Positions 17,005-23,514 of a stretch of DNA of 24,551 bases are shown here, piece after piece (the stretch's first letter is position 1; each line of letters begins with the position of its first letter). A program made the position numbers and the translations under genes. Under the pieces are notes generated by a model. The model was not told where the DNA came from. It made no database searches and saw nothing but the letters and a program-made list of their open reading frames with translations. Origin of the DNA: Clostridia bacterium (GTDB lineage Bacteria; Bacillota; Clostridia; Oscillospirales; CAG-272); the NCBI GenBank assembly GCA_900767415.1, contig CAAFYZ010000015.1:1-24551 (forward strand). The letters are read 5' to 3'.

Positions 17005-19269
17005 TTATTCAACCACTTCGATTTCTTCTTCCCGCTTATAACCGCATTTCTTGTTCTTGCAGAGAACCGTCCGACGGCTCTTGCGGTAATAGAGCATTTC
17101 CCCACACTGCGGGCATTTTTCCGCAAGGGGCATATCCCACGACGAAAAGTCGCACACGGGATATCTCTCGCAACTGTAAAAGAGCATCTTCCCTTTTCCG
17201 TGACGGGCGAGAATCTTCCCGCCGCACTTCGGACAGGGGACCGAAAGTTCGGTGGTCTTCTGCTTTGTAAAGGTACATTCGGGGTAGCGCTCGCAGGCGT
17301 AGAACGTACCGTAACGCCCGTTGCGCACCACCATCTCCGAGCCGCAGACTTCACAACGGAAACCGGCGAGCTCCGGCTTCTTTTCTTCTTTTTCCACGGG
17401 CAACCCGTTTTTGTCGATCGCCTTCGTATTCTTGCAGGTCGGGTAGTTCGGGCAGGCAAGGAATTTTCCGAATCTGCCGTTCTTGTAGATCATCTTCGCC
17501 CCGCACTTTTCGCAGACGACATCGCTCTCTTCCGCGGGAAGGGTGACATTGATTTTGTTCTCCTCGGCGGACGCCTCTTTCAGTTCTTCGGAAAAACGGG
17601 CGTAAAAGTCGCCGAGCAGTTTTTCCGTCGTCGTCTTTCTGTTTTCGATCGAGTCGAGCTGATCCTCCATGCCGGCGGTAAACTCGTAGTCGATGATCTC
17701 GGGAAAATGACGCCGCATGAACTCGGTCGTGATCTCGCCGAGCGGTGTCGCGACAAGAGACTTGCCGTCCCGCTTGACATAGCCGCGGGAGATAATGATC
17801 TGAATGATCTGCGCGTAGGTCGAAGGTCTGCCGATCCCGCTGTCCTTGAAAAATTTAACCAAAGACGCCTCGGTATAGCGCGGAGGCGGCTCCGTAAAAT
17901 GCTGTGTACTGCGGATCTCTTCGACCGCGGGGGTCTCCCCTCCCGCCACCTTCGGCAGTCTTGCGAAATTGACCTCGTCGGCAAGCGAATCGTCCTCTTC
18001 GGTATTGTCGTAGATCGCCATATAGCCGCGGAACTTCACCGTATAGCCGCTCGCACGGAAGAGGTAACCGGAGTTTTCCACCTCGACCGAAACGGTATCG
18101 AGAACCGCCGCCGCCATCTGGCTCGCGATAAAGCGTTCCCAGATCAGTTTGTAAAGGCGGTACTGGTCGGGAGAGAGAATTTTTCTTACCTGTTTCGGAA
18201 GGATATGAATATTGGAGGGGCGGATCGCCTCGTGCGCGTCCTGCGCACCGGCGTCGCTCTTATAGACACGGGGCTTGTCGGGCAGGCAGTCTTCCCCGTA
18301 ATTTTCGCGGATGAACTCGCTCGCCGCGTCGGCGGCAACCGAGGAGATGCGCTGTGAATCGGTACGCATATAGGTGATAAGACCCTGCACGCCGCCGAAT
18401 TCCGCACCGAGATTCAGACCGTCGTAGAGTTCCTGCGCGACCTTCATGATCCTCTGTGTCTGGAATCCGAGTTTCCGCGATGCTTCCTGCTGTAACGTCG
18501 CGGTCGTAAAGGGCGGTGCGGGAAGTTTCTGCTTTTCCGCGTGTCTGACCTGCGTGACGCGGAAGACGCCCGCGCGGATCTTCTTCTCCACCTCGGCGGC
18601 TTCTTTTCCGTCGGAGATGCGGAGTTTTCCCGAGGCGTCCCCGACGAGGTGCGCGTCGATGGTCCCGCCGTCATCGGTTTTCAGCACGGCGTCGATGGTC
18701 CAGTATTCCTTCGGCACGAACGCGCGGATCTCCTCCTCGCGCTCGGCGATGATACGGGTCGCCGCCGACTGCACGCGCCCGCCCGAGAGACCGCTCTTTA
18801 CGTTTTTCCAAAGAACGGGGCTTAAACTGAATCCGACAAGGCGGTCGAGAATTCTTCTCGCCTGCTGGGAGTTGACAAGATCTTCGTTGATGGTACGGGG
18901 ATTTTTGATGGCTTCTTTGACCGCGTTCTTCGTAATTTCGTTGAAGGTAACGCGGCACGCCTTATCGGCGGGAATGCCGAGCTGAGAGGCAATGTGCCAC
19001 GAGATGGCTTCTCCCTCGCGGTCAGGGTCGGTTGCGAGATAGATCTTCGAGGCATTCTTCGCCTCTTTTTTCAGTTCCCGGATCACGTCGCCTTTTCCGC
19101 GGATGTTGATATAGTGCGGGGTAAACCCGTGCTCGACGTCGATGCCGAGGGTACTCTTCGGCAGGTCGCGGATATGTCCCTTGGAAGCGATCACTTTGTA
19201 GTTCGGTCCGAGATAATTTTTGATGGTATTGGCTTTCGCCGGAGATTCTACGATTACAAGATTTGCCAT
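17005..19269 (-). CDS. topA: DNA topoisomerase I (type IA)
   Basis: A 754-residue enzyme that relaxes negative supercoils. The TOPRIM domain has Glu8 (VESPAK) and DPDREGE (81-87). The cleavage site is Tyr300 in GLITYMRTDSQRIS. The C-terminal third carries four zinc-ribbon-like repeats: CEKC..CPNYPTC, CEVC..CERYPEC, CPKC..CERYPVC and CPQC..CKNKKC. The start MANLVIVESPAKA is canonical. The only good ribosome site, AAGGAAGGGG, is more than 20 bases from it with a GC hairpin between (separate entry). It follows dprA by 33 bases. Confidence 0.97.
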   Translation of the reverse strand: MANLVIVESPAKANTIKNYLGPNYKVIASKGHIRDLPKSTLGIDVEHGFTPHYINIRGKGDVIRELKKEAKNASKIYLATDPDREGEAISWHIASQLGIPADKACRVTFNEITKNAVKEAIKNPRTINEDLVNSQQARRILDRLVGFSLSPVLWKNVKSGLSGGRVQSAATRIIAEREEEIRAFVPKEYWTIDAVLKTDDGGTIDAHLVGDASGKLRISDGKEAAEVEKKIRAGVFRVTQVRHAEKQKLPAPPFTTATLQQEASRKLGFQTQRIMKVAQELYDGLNLGAEFGGVQGLITYMRTDSQRISSVAADAASEFIRENYGEDCLPDKPRVYKSDAGAQDAHEAIRPSNIHILPKQVRKILSPDQYRLYKLIWERFIASQMAAAVLDTVSVEVENSGYLFRASGYTVKFRGYMAIYDNTEEDDSLADEVNFARLPKVAGGETPAVEEIRSTQHFTEPPPRYTEASLVKFFKDSGIGRPSTYAQIIQIIISRGYVKRDGKSLVATPLGEITTEFMRRHFPEIIDYEFTAGMEDQLDSIENRKTTTEKLLGDFYARFSEELKEASAEENKINVTLPAEESDVVCEKCGAKMIYKNGRFGKFLACPNYPTCKNTKAIDKNGLPVEKEEKKPELAGFRCEVCGSEMVVRNGRYGTFYACERYPECTFTKQKTTELSVPCPKCGGKILARHGKGKMLFYSCERYPVCDFSSWDMPLAEKCPQCGEMLYYRKSRRTVLCKNKKCGYKREEEIEVVE

Positions 19270-19278
19270 GAATATTAC

Positions 19279-19304
19279 GGCGGCAGTGCCGCCCCTTCCT
19301 TCTT
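19279..19304 (-). promoter_or_regulatory. topA ribosome site separated from its start codon by a hairpin
   Basis: On the minus strand the order is AAGGAAGGGG (within 19304-19292), a 6-bp GC hairpin GGCGGC-ACT-GCCGCC (19293-19279), 9 bases, then the topA ATG (19269-19267). The canonical TopA N-terminus fixes that ATG. Nothing like a ribosome site lies between the hairpin and the start. If the hairpin folds, it brings the site to a usable distance, so it may tune topA translation. Confidence 0.5.
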
Positions 19305-20580
19305 ATGAGTGCTTTCTTGCCACCCGTTCTCCGGGAAGCATATCGACGAGACCCGCAATTTCAAGTCTCAGAAGTGTTTTTGTCACGTCGCGGAGGGGCA
19401 TATCCTCTCCGATCAGCGATTCGATCGGACAGTCGCCCGCCTCCGGCAAGCGGTCATACAGTGTTTTCGCCGTCTCTCCGAGAGAGGCGAGGCGTGCGAT
19501 CCTCTCGGTATCCCCGGTGTTCTCCGTGTCCTGCGCGGGCGTCCCGTCGAAGGACGCTCCGAAACCGTCCGCTGCCGTCTTCTCTTTCCTTCGGAAAAAG
19601 GACGGGCGCTTCTGCCCGCCGCCGACACCGAGACGGCGAAGGAACTCGTCGGAACGAACCGAAAACGGCTCCGACAAACGAAACGGATTCAGTTCTCCGG
19701 GATAAAGATACTCGAAGTCGCGGATCACGTCGTCGGCGGAAGTGAGAACTCTCGCCCCGTCCTTCAAAAGAAGGGTCGTCACGCCCGAACTTTCGCTGTC
19801 CACATTCCCGGGCAGGGCGTAGACCGCGCGTCCTTCCGCCTTCGCATGGCGGGCGGTGATCAGCGATCCGCTCTTCTCCGTCCCTTCGATCACCAGCGTC
19901 GCCGCCGACAGTGCGGCAATGATCCGGTTGCGCGCCGGAAAATGATAAAAATTCGGCGGAGAGCCGGGCGGATACTCCGTCATGACGACGCCCCGCTTCA
20001 CGATCTCGCGGGCGAGCGTCCTGTGCTCGGGCGGATAACAGATGTCGATGCCCGAGCCGATGACGGCGACGGTCGGCGCCTCTGCCGAAAGCGCACCCGC
20101 AAGAGCCACGCCGTCGATCCCGAGTGCCATACCCGAGACGACTACGGCGCCCGCACGCGCAAGGTCGCACGAAATGTGGAACGCCGCGCGCCTGCCGTAA
20201 TCGCTCATGTGTCGGGAACCGACAACGGCGGCAAAGAATTTTTTATCGAAATCGGGCAGTGTCCCGCGGTAGTAAAGAAGTGCCGGCGGGGCGTAACTCC
20301 CCGCAAGGGAGGCGGGATAGTGCGGATCTCCGTAAGGGAGAAGTCCGACCGAAAACTTTCGGCAGAAGGCATAGATGCGGCGTGCCTCGGTAAGATCGCG
20401 ATTGCAAAGTAAAGTATAGTCGCGACAGCGCGTCCCTATGCAGGCGGCGATCTCTTCGTCCGTTGCCCCGTGAATTTCTTCCGGGGTATCGAAGGCGGCA
20501 ATCAGTTTGCCGAAGGTCAAAGACGCCGGCGTACAGCAAAGCGACAGCCATATCCATAATGTCAGTTGTTCTTCCGTCAT
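19303..20580 (-). CDS. dprA: DNA processing protein DprA (Smf)
   Basis: A 425-residue DprA that loads RecA onto single-stranded DNA taken up in transformation. The Rossmann-like domain shows VVGSRHMSDYGR (119-130), SGMALGID (149-156), AVIGSGIDICYPPEH, FPARNRIIAALS (214-225) and EGTEKSGSLITARHA. An N-terminal helical region and a long low-complexity linker (about 300-370) lead to a winged-helix domain at the C-terminus (DRLPEAGDCPIESLIGEDMP...). AGGAGGG lies 5 bases before the ATG at 20580; earlier in-frame ATGs overlap the methylase gene and are unlikely. Position next to topA is conserved in Bacillota; presence of dprA alone does not show competence. Confidence 0.95.
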   Translation of the reverse strand: MTEEQLTLWIWLSLCCTPASLTFGKLIAAFDTPEEIHGATDEEIAACIGTRCRDYTLLCNRDLTEARRIYAFCRKFSVGLLPYGDPHYPASLAGSYAPPALLYYRGTLPDFDKKFFAAVVGSRHMSDYGRRAAFHISCDLARAGAVVVSGMALGIDGVALAGALSAEAPTVAVIGSGIDICYPPEHRTLAREIVKRGVVMTEYPPGSPPNFYHFPARNRIIAALSAATLVIEGTEKSGSLITARHAKAEGRAVYALPGNVDSESSGVTTLLLKDGARVLTSADDVIRDFEYLYPGELNPFRLSEPFSVRSDEFLRRLGVGGGQKRPSFFRRKEKTAADGFGASFDGTPAQDTENTGDTERIARLASLGETAKTLYDRLPEAGDCPIESLIGEDMPLRDVTKTLLRLEIAGLVDMLPGERVARKHS

Positions 20581-20626
20581 GTTGCCCTCCTGTTCTGCCC
20601 GGTACATTCCTTTTTGAAACTGCCTG

Positions 20627-21466
20627 TTATTTTGTCCCTTTTCTCTGTTCCCACAGGATGACGGATGCGGCGACCGAGGCGTTGAGCGACTCCGCTTTTT
20701 CGGTGATGGGGATATACAGTCCCGCGTCGCAAAGCGCCGAGATCTCTCTCGGGACACCGTGTCCCTCGTTCCCGATCACGACGATGTCGTCGGAAGAAAG
20801 ACCCGCACGGTCGAGCGGAAGTGCCGTGTCCGAAAGTTCTGCGGAGAGGACCCTCCTCCCTGCGGCGCGTGCCGCACGGACGAAAGAAGAAAAATCTCCG
20901 ACCGAAACCACGCGAACGCGGAAAAGCGATCCCATCGCGGCGCGCACCGTCTTCGGCGAATAGATGTCGGCACAGTCGGCGGAAAGTACCACCGTGTCGA
21001 TGCCGAACGCCGCCGCACTGCGAATGACCGCGCCGAGGTTGGACGGATCGCGCACCTCATGCAGTGCGATCGCCCGCTCTTTTTGGGAAAGAAAAAAGTC
21101 TTCCTTATATATTATATCCATCTTGCGGAAAAAGTCAAGATATTTTATCACACTTACGACGCCTTGCGGTGCTTTTTCCGTAGAAATTTTTGAAAATGCC
21201 TCATCGGAAAGCCAAATCCAGCGGGTATCTCGGTACTTTTCTCCCGCTGCCGCAGGAAAAATCCGTTCTTTCAGACGGTCCCTCCGACTCGCCATCGCAA
21301 AAATATGCGTGACGGGAAGACCCGCCGCGAGCGCGTCGAGCGTCAGTTTTTCTCCCTCCGCCAAAAACGCGCGTGCCTCCTCGCGCCCCTTCTTTTCCGT
21401 CAAAGAAGCGGCATAGCGAACCGTCGGATTCTGTCGGCTCGTCAGAATTTCGCTGTCTTCTCTCAC
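20627..21466 (-). CDS. SpoU/TrmH-family RNA 2'-O-ribose methyltransferase
   Basis: A 279-residue SPOUT enzyme, probably methylating a ribose in 23S rRNA. An N-terminal substrate-binding domain (about 1-95) is followed by the trefoil-knot domain: HEVRDPSNLGAVIRSAAAFG (motif 1), IGNEGHG (231-237, motif 2) and IPITEKAESLNASVA (motif 3, Ser260-Asn262). The start is a GTG at 21466, with GGAGG five bases upstream and protein beginning (M)REDSEILTSRQNP, the usual family N-terminus. The first ATG in frame (21682) would run back to the rplT end and is not used. A SpoU methylase following infC-rpmI-rplT is common in Clostridia. The target nucleotide cannot be told from sequence. Confidence 0.93.
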   Translation of the reverse strand: MREDSEILTSRQNPTVRYAASLTEKKGREEARAFLAEGEKLTLDALAAGLPVTHIFAMASRRDRLKERIFPAAAGEKYRDTRWIWLSDEAFSKISTEKAPQGVVSVIKYLDFFRKMDIIYKEDFFLSQKERAIALHEVRDPSNLGAVIRSAAAFGIDTVVLSADCADIYSPKTVRAAMGSLFRVRVVSVGDFSSFVRAARAAGRRVLSAELSDTALPLDRAGLSSDDIVVIGNEGHGVPREISALCDAGLYIPITEKAESLNASVAASVILWEQRKGTK

Positions 21467-21522
21467 TCTCTCCTCCGTTCTCCGCCGGTGCGACGGGTGA
21501 AAAATGAAGTCGTGCCGAAGAA

Positions 21523-21618
21523 AAAAACAAAAGCGGCGCTCTATCGAAAAAGAGGAAAAGACCTCTCTTCCCCTCTCGCGTCGAACGTGGCACTCACGCC
21601 CGTTCTGCTTTTGTTTTT
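21523..21618. repeat. Inverted repeat in the rplT-methylase gap
   Basis: AAAAACAAAAGC (21523-21534) and its perfect complement GCTTTTGTTTTT (21607-21618) are 72 bases apart. Within the loop, AGAGG and CCTCT (about 21550-21565) form a small hairpin. On the minus strand the second arm ends in a run of seven T, so the whole could be a second terminator after rplT, or a leader structure for the methylase gene. No promoter was seen in this 212-base gap. Confidence 0.4.
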
Positions 21619-21621
21619 CTC

Positions 21622-21665
21622 CCGAAAAAGAGAAAATTCCCGCCCGTCCGAAGGGACGAAGCGGG
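21622..21665 (-). terminator. Terminator of the infC-rpmI-rplT operon
   Basis: On the minus strand, CCCGC...GTCC-CTTC-GGAC...GCGGG (21665-21639) folds into a stem with a small internal loop. AATTTTCTCTTTTT follows. It lies 14 bases after the rplT stop. Read-through to the downstream methylase is still possible because no separate promoter is visible. Confidence 0.7.
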
Positions 21666-21678
21666 GATTTTATCAAGG

Positions 21679-22032
21679 TCAAAGGGCTGCCTTTGCCTTC
21701 TCGCAGACGGTGGCAAACGCCTCTTTGTCGGAGACTGCCAGCTCGGCGAGCATCTTACGGTTGAGGTCGATGCCGGCAACTTTAAGGCCGTGCATCAGGG
21801 TGGAATAATTCATACCGTTGACTTTTGCCTGTGCGGAGATACGGGTGATCCAAAGAGAACGGAAATCTCTCTTCTTCATCTTTCTGCCGGCGAAGGCATA
21901 GTTACCGCTCTTGAGAACGGCCTGTTTCGCCATCTTGAAGTGCTTCGACTTCGCGCCCCAGTAGCCCTTCGCGGCTTTCAGTGTGCTCTTTCTTCTCTTG
22001 CGCGTCATGACCGCGCCCTTAATTCTTGCCAT
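21679..22032 (-). CDS. rplT: Ribosomal protein L20
   Basis: A 117-residue L20, binding 23S rRNA early in 50S assembly. The basic N-terminal tail (MARIKGAVMTRKRRK) and the globular end (NYSTLMHGLKVAGIDLNRKMLAELA) are canonical. GGAGG lies about 10 bases before the ATG. In Bacillus L20 represses its own operon through the leader before infC; a leader with an attenuator exists here too (22904-23031), so the same control is plausible. Confidence 0.98.
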   Translation of the reverse strand: MARIKGAVMTRKRRKSTLKAAKGYWGAKSKHFKMAKQAVLKSGNYAFAGRKMKKRDFRSLWITRISAQAKVNGMNYSTLMHGLKVAGIDLNRKMLAELAVSDKEAFATVCEKAKAAL

Positions 22033-22068
22033 TTTCTTTTATCCTCCGAAATTTTCTCTGGTTGCCTG

Positions 22069-22263
22069 TCACTTCTGGATCAGGGTTCTGTACGTCGGTG
22101 CGAAGCACTCGCTGAGGATCGCGCCCTTGCGAAGACCTCTTTTGCGCTTTGAGGACTTGATGCCGAGATTGTGACGGTGGTTGTTGTGCGACATCTTTAT
22201 TTTTCCGCTACCGGTAAGAGAAAATCTCTTGGCAGAGGCTCTGTGCGTCTTGATCTTTCCCAT
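22069..22263 (-). CDS. rpmI: Ribosomal protein L35
   Basis: A 64-residue basic L35 of normal length, a small 50S protein. MGKIKTHRASAKRFSLTGSGKIK and the HNNHRHNLGIKSSKRKR block are canonical. AAGGAG lies 8 bases before the ATG. It sits 36 bases before rplT and 106 bases after infC. Confidence 0.98.
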   Translation of the reverse strand: MGKIKTHRASAKRFSLTGSGKIKMSHNNHRHNLGIKSSKRKRGLRKGAILSECFAPTYRTLIQK

Positions 22264-22308
22264 GTTTCATTCTCCTTTTCGGGATTTCTCCCTGCATAAT
22301 ATTTATTA

Positions 22309-22327
22309 AAATTCAAAAAATGAATTT
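22309..22327. promoter_or_regulatory. AT-rich hairpin in the infC-rpmI gap
   Basis: AAATTCA (22309-22315) pairs with TGAATTT (22321-22327) around five A. On the minus strand the hairpin is followed by AT-rich sequence without a clean T tract, so it is not an obvious terminator. It could be a processing or translation-control element for rpmI, or nothing. Confidence 0.3.
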
Positions 22328-22369
22328 ACAATAACCTGTCGGTGGGTGCGAGGTATTCTCGGCGACGGA

Positions 22370-22903
22370 TCATTTCTTCTCCGGTCTGAGCGGCGCGAGG
22401 ATCAGGGACATATATCTTCCCTCCAGCACGGGCTTCTTCTCCGCGTTCCCGCTCTCGGCGCACGCCTCCTCGAACTTGGTCAGGACATCGCGTCCGAGAT
22501 CGAGGTGCGACATCTCTCTGCCGCGGAAACGGACGACCGCCTTTACTTTATTCCCTTCGGCAAGGAACTTCTTCGCCTGATTGACGCGGGTGTCGAAGTC
22601 GTGCTGACCGATCCGGCAGGAGAGCTGAACCTCTTTCAGCTTGACGATTACCTGCTTTTTCTTCGCTTCCTTCTCCCGCTTGTCACGCTCGAAACAGAAT
22701 CTGCCGTAGTCAATGACGCGGCACACCGGCGGAGTCGCCGTCGGGGCAATCAGAACGAGATCCACACCGTGGTCATACGCATAAGCGCGGGCATCGGCAA
22801 TCTTCATGATGCCGAGCTGTTCCCCCGCAGGTCCTGTCACTCTGACTTCCGTCGCTTTGATTTCCTCATTGATGAGGAGATCCTTCGTGTTGTTCGCGCT
22901 AAT
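22370..22903 (-). CDS. infC: Translation initiation factor IF-3, starting at AUU
   Basis: A 177-residue IF-3 that keeps 30S subunits free and checks the initiator codon. The N domain (LLINEEIKATEVRV..., TPPVCRVIDYGRF), the basic linker (FERDKREKEAKKK) and the C domain (KVKAVVRFRGREMSHLDLG) are all clear. The start is placed at ATT 22903: GGAGG stands 9 bases before it, and ISANNTKDLLINEEI is where IF-3 proteins begin. The only in-frame ATG upstream (22954) lies inside the attenuator hairpin, before the ribosome site. AUU starts on infC are known in E. coli and Bacillus and let IF-3 limit its own synthesis. Confidence 0.95.
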   Translation of the reverse strand: MSANNTKDLLINEEIKATEVRVTGPAGEQLGIMKIADARAYAYDHGVDLVLIAPTATPPVCRVIDYGRFCFERDKREKEAKKKQVIVKLKEVQLSCRIGQHDFDTRVNQAKKFLAEGNKVKAVVRFRGREMSHLDLGRDVLTKFEEACAESGNAEKKPVLEGRYMSLILAPLRPEKK

Positions 22904-23031
22904 GGCTGTATACCTCCGAAAATAATAAAAAATGCGCACAGAAACTCCGTGCACACCGAACCCGATAAGGGAAAGTATGAACCATACGCGCCCGTGCGGT
23001 ATGGTGAGAACGGAAATTCTGCTTGATTTAC
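22904..23031 (-). promoter_or_regulatory. infC operon leader with attenuator (possible L20 leader)
   Basis: About 128 nt of untranslated leader run from the predicted start of transcription near 23031. Hairpin A pairs CCATAC with GTATGG (23004-22999 with 22987-22982). Hairpin B (22954-22934) is a terminator 31 bases before the AUU. The string CGCACGG in the loop of A (22998-22992) can pair with CTGTGCG in the 3' arm of B (22941-22935), giving a mutually exclusive anti-terminator. Control of this operon by L20 through leader termination is established in Bacillus; its application here is inference. Confidence 0.6.
22921..22954 (-). terminator. Intrinsic attenuator terminator before infC
   Basis: GTGCACGGA (22954-22946) pairs with TCTGTGCGC (22942-22934), nine pairs with two wobbles, loop GTT. 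ATTTTTTATTATT follows on the minus strand (22933-22921). It stands inside the leader, between the promoter and the ribosome site, as an attenuator should. Confidence 0.7.
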
Positions 23032-23037
23032 GGTGAT

Positions 23038-23066
23038 ATTATAGCATGTTCCCCGTCGTTTGTCAA
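23038..23066 (-). promoter_or_regulatory. Consensus sigma-A promoter of the infC operon
   Basis: On the minus strand TTGACA (23066-23061), a 17-base spacer and TATAAT (23043-23038) are perfect matches to the vegetative promoter. Transcription should start near 23031. Confidence 0.92.
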
Positions 23067-23149
23067 GTGGTTTTCAAAATTTTTTCCCGTTTTTACGATT
23101 TCTCTCTTTTCGCCAAAAAACGGGCGGAAAAATTGTGAAATATTCCATC

Positions 23150-23178
23150 TTTACAAATCCCGCGAAATGGGGTATAAT
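23150..23178 (+). promoter_or_regulatory. Strong sigma-A promoter of the structured RNA
   Basis: TTTACA (23150-23155), exactly 17 bases, then TATAAT (23173-23178). Only one base differs from consensus. The start should fall near 23183-23186, where the base-paired RNA begins. It is divergent from the infC promoter 84 bases away. Confidence 0.88.
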
Positions 23179-23182
23179 AACT

Positions 23183-23372
23183 ACCGACGACAGGAGCCGA
23201 CCGTCGGATACATCAATCTCATGATGTTCACCTCCCCCGTGCCGTGCTCTTCGGGTTGCCGCAAGGTTACCCCGCACACCGTCGTGACCGAACCGTGACG
23301 CGCCCTGCGGCGCGATGTCGGTGCCCTCCCCGTGAAGGCACCGATCCGTCTGTCGGTCGCGTCGGTTTTTTT
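23183..23372 (+). ncRNA. Candidate structured non-coding RNA, about 185 nt, 6S-like outline
   Basis: No open reading frame makes sense here, but a strong promoter precedes it and a seven-T run (23366-23372) ends it. The two ends pair in three nested helices: ACCGACG (23183-23189) with CGTCGGT (23360-23366), CCGAC (23197-23201) with GTCGG (23352-23356), and CGGAT (23205-23209) with ATCCG (23344-23348). Inside are hairpins ACATCA/TGATGT (23210-23227), GTGC/GCAC with GGGT/ACCC and a GCAA tetraloop (23244-23277), CGCGCC/GGCGCG (23299-23314) and GGTGCC/GGCACC (23320-23342). Length and end-to-end pairing resemble 6S RNA, but I do not recognise a 6S sequence core. It lacks the SRP RNA tetraloop motif and T-box motifs. 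CCGACG at the 5' end could alternatively pair locally with CGTCGG (23202-23207). Confidence 0.65.
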
Positions 23373-23419
23373 ATTTGTTAAAAATATTCCGGAAAGTCAT
23401 GAAAATATGAGAAAAGGTG

Positions 23420-23448
23420 TAGACTTTTCGGAAAATATATGATAGAAT
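23420..23448 (+). promoter_or_regulatory. Probable lon promoter
   Basis: TAGACT (23420-23425, four of six), a 17-base spacer, and TAGAAT (23443-23448, five of six). An imperfect inverted repeat (23384-23397 with 23423-23438) covers the -35 box and could be an operator. No CIRCE element or CtsR heptad repeat was found, so heat-shock control by those two regulators is not supported. Confidence 0.5.
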
Positions 23449-23514
23449 AGAATGACATATTTTTACTGTCTTATATAAGATTACCCTGCCCCTTGGCATA
23501 TTTCCGGAGACGAT

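Noticed and set aside
21467..21682. A longer methylase starting at ATG 21682
   Set aside because: The extra 72 residues are low-complexity, cover the rplT terminator and have no family match. GTG 21466 has an ideal ribosome site.
23183..23372. SRP RNA, T-box or a common riboswitch as identity of the structured RNA
   Set aside because: The SRP GGAA-type tetraloop with its AGCAG partner is absent. So are the T-box GGTGGNACC string and the cores of TPP, FMN, SAM, lysine, glycine and cobalamin switches. The terminator stands 140 bases before lon.
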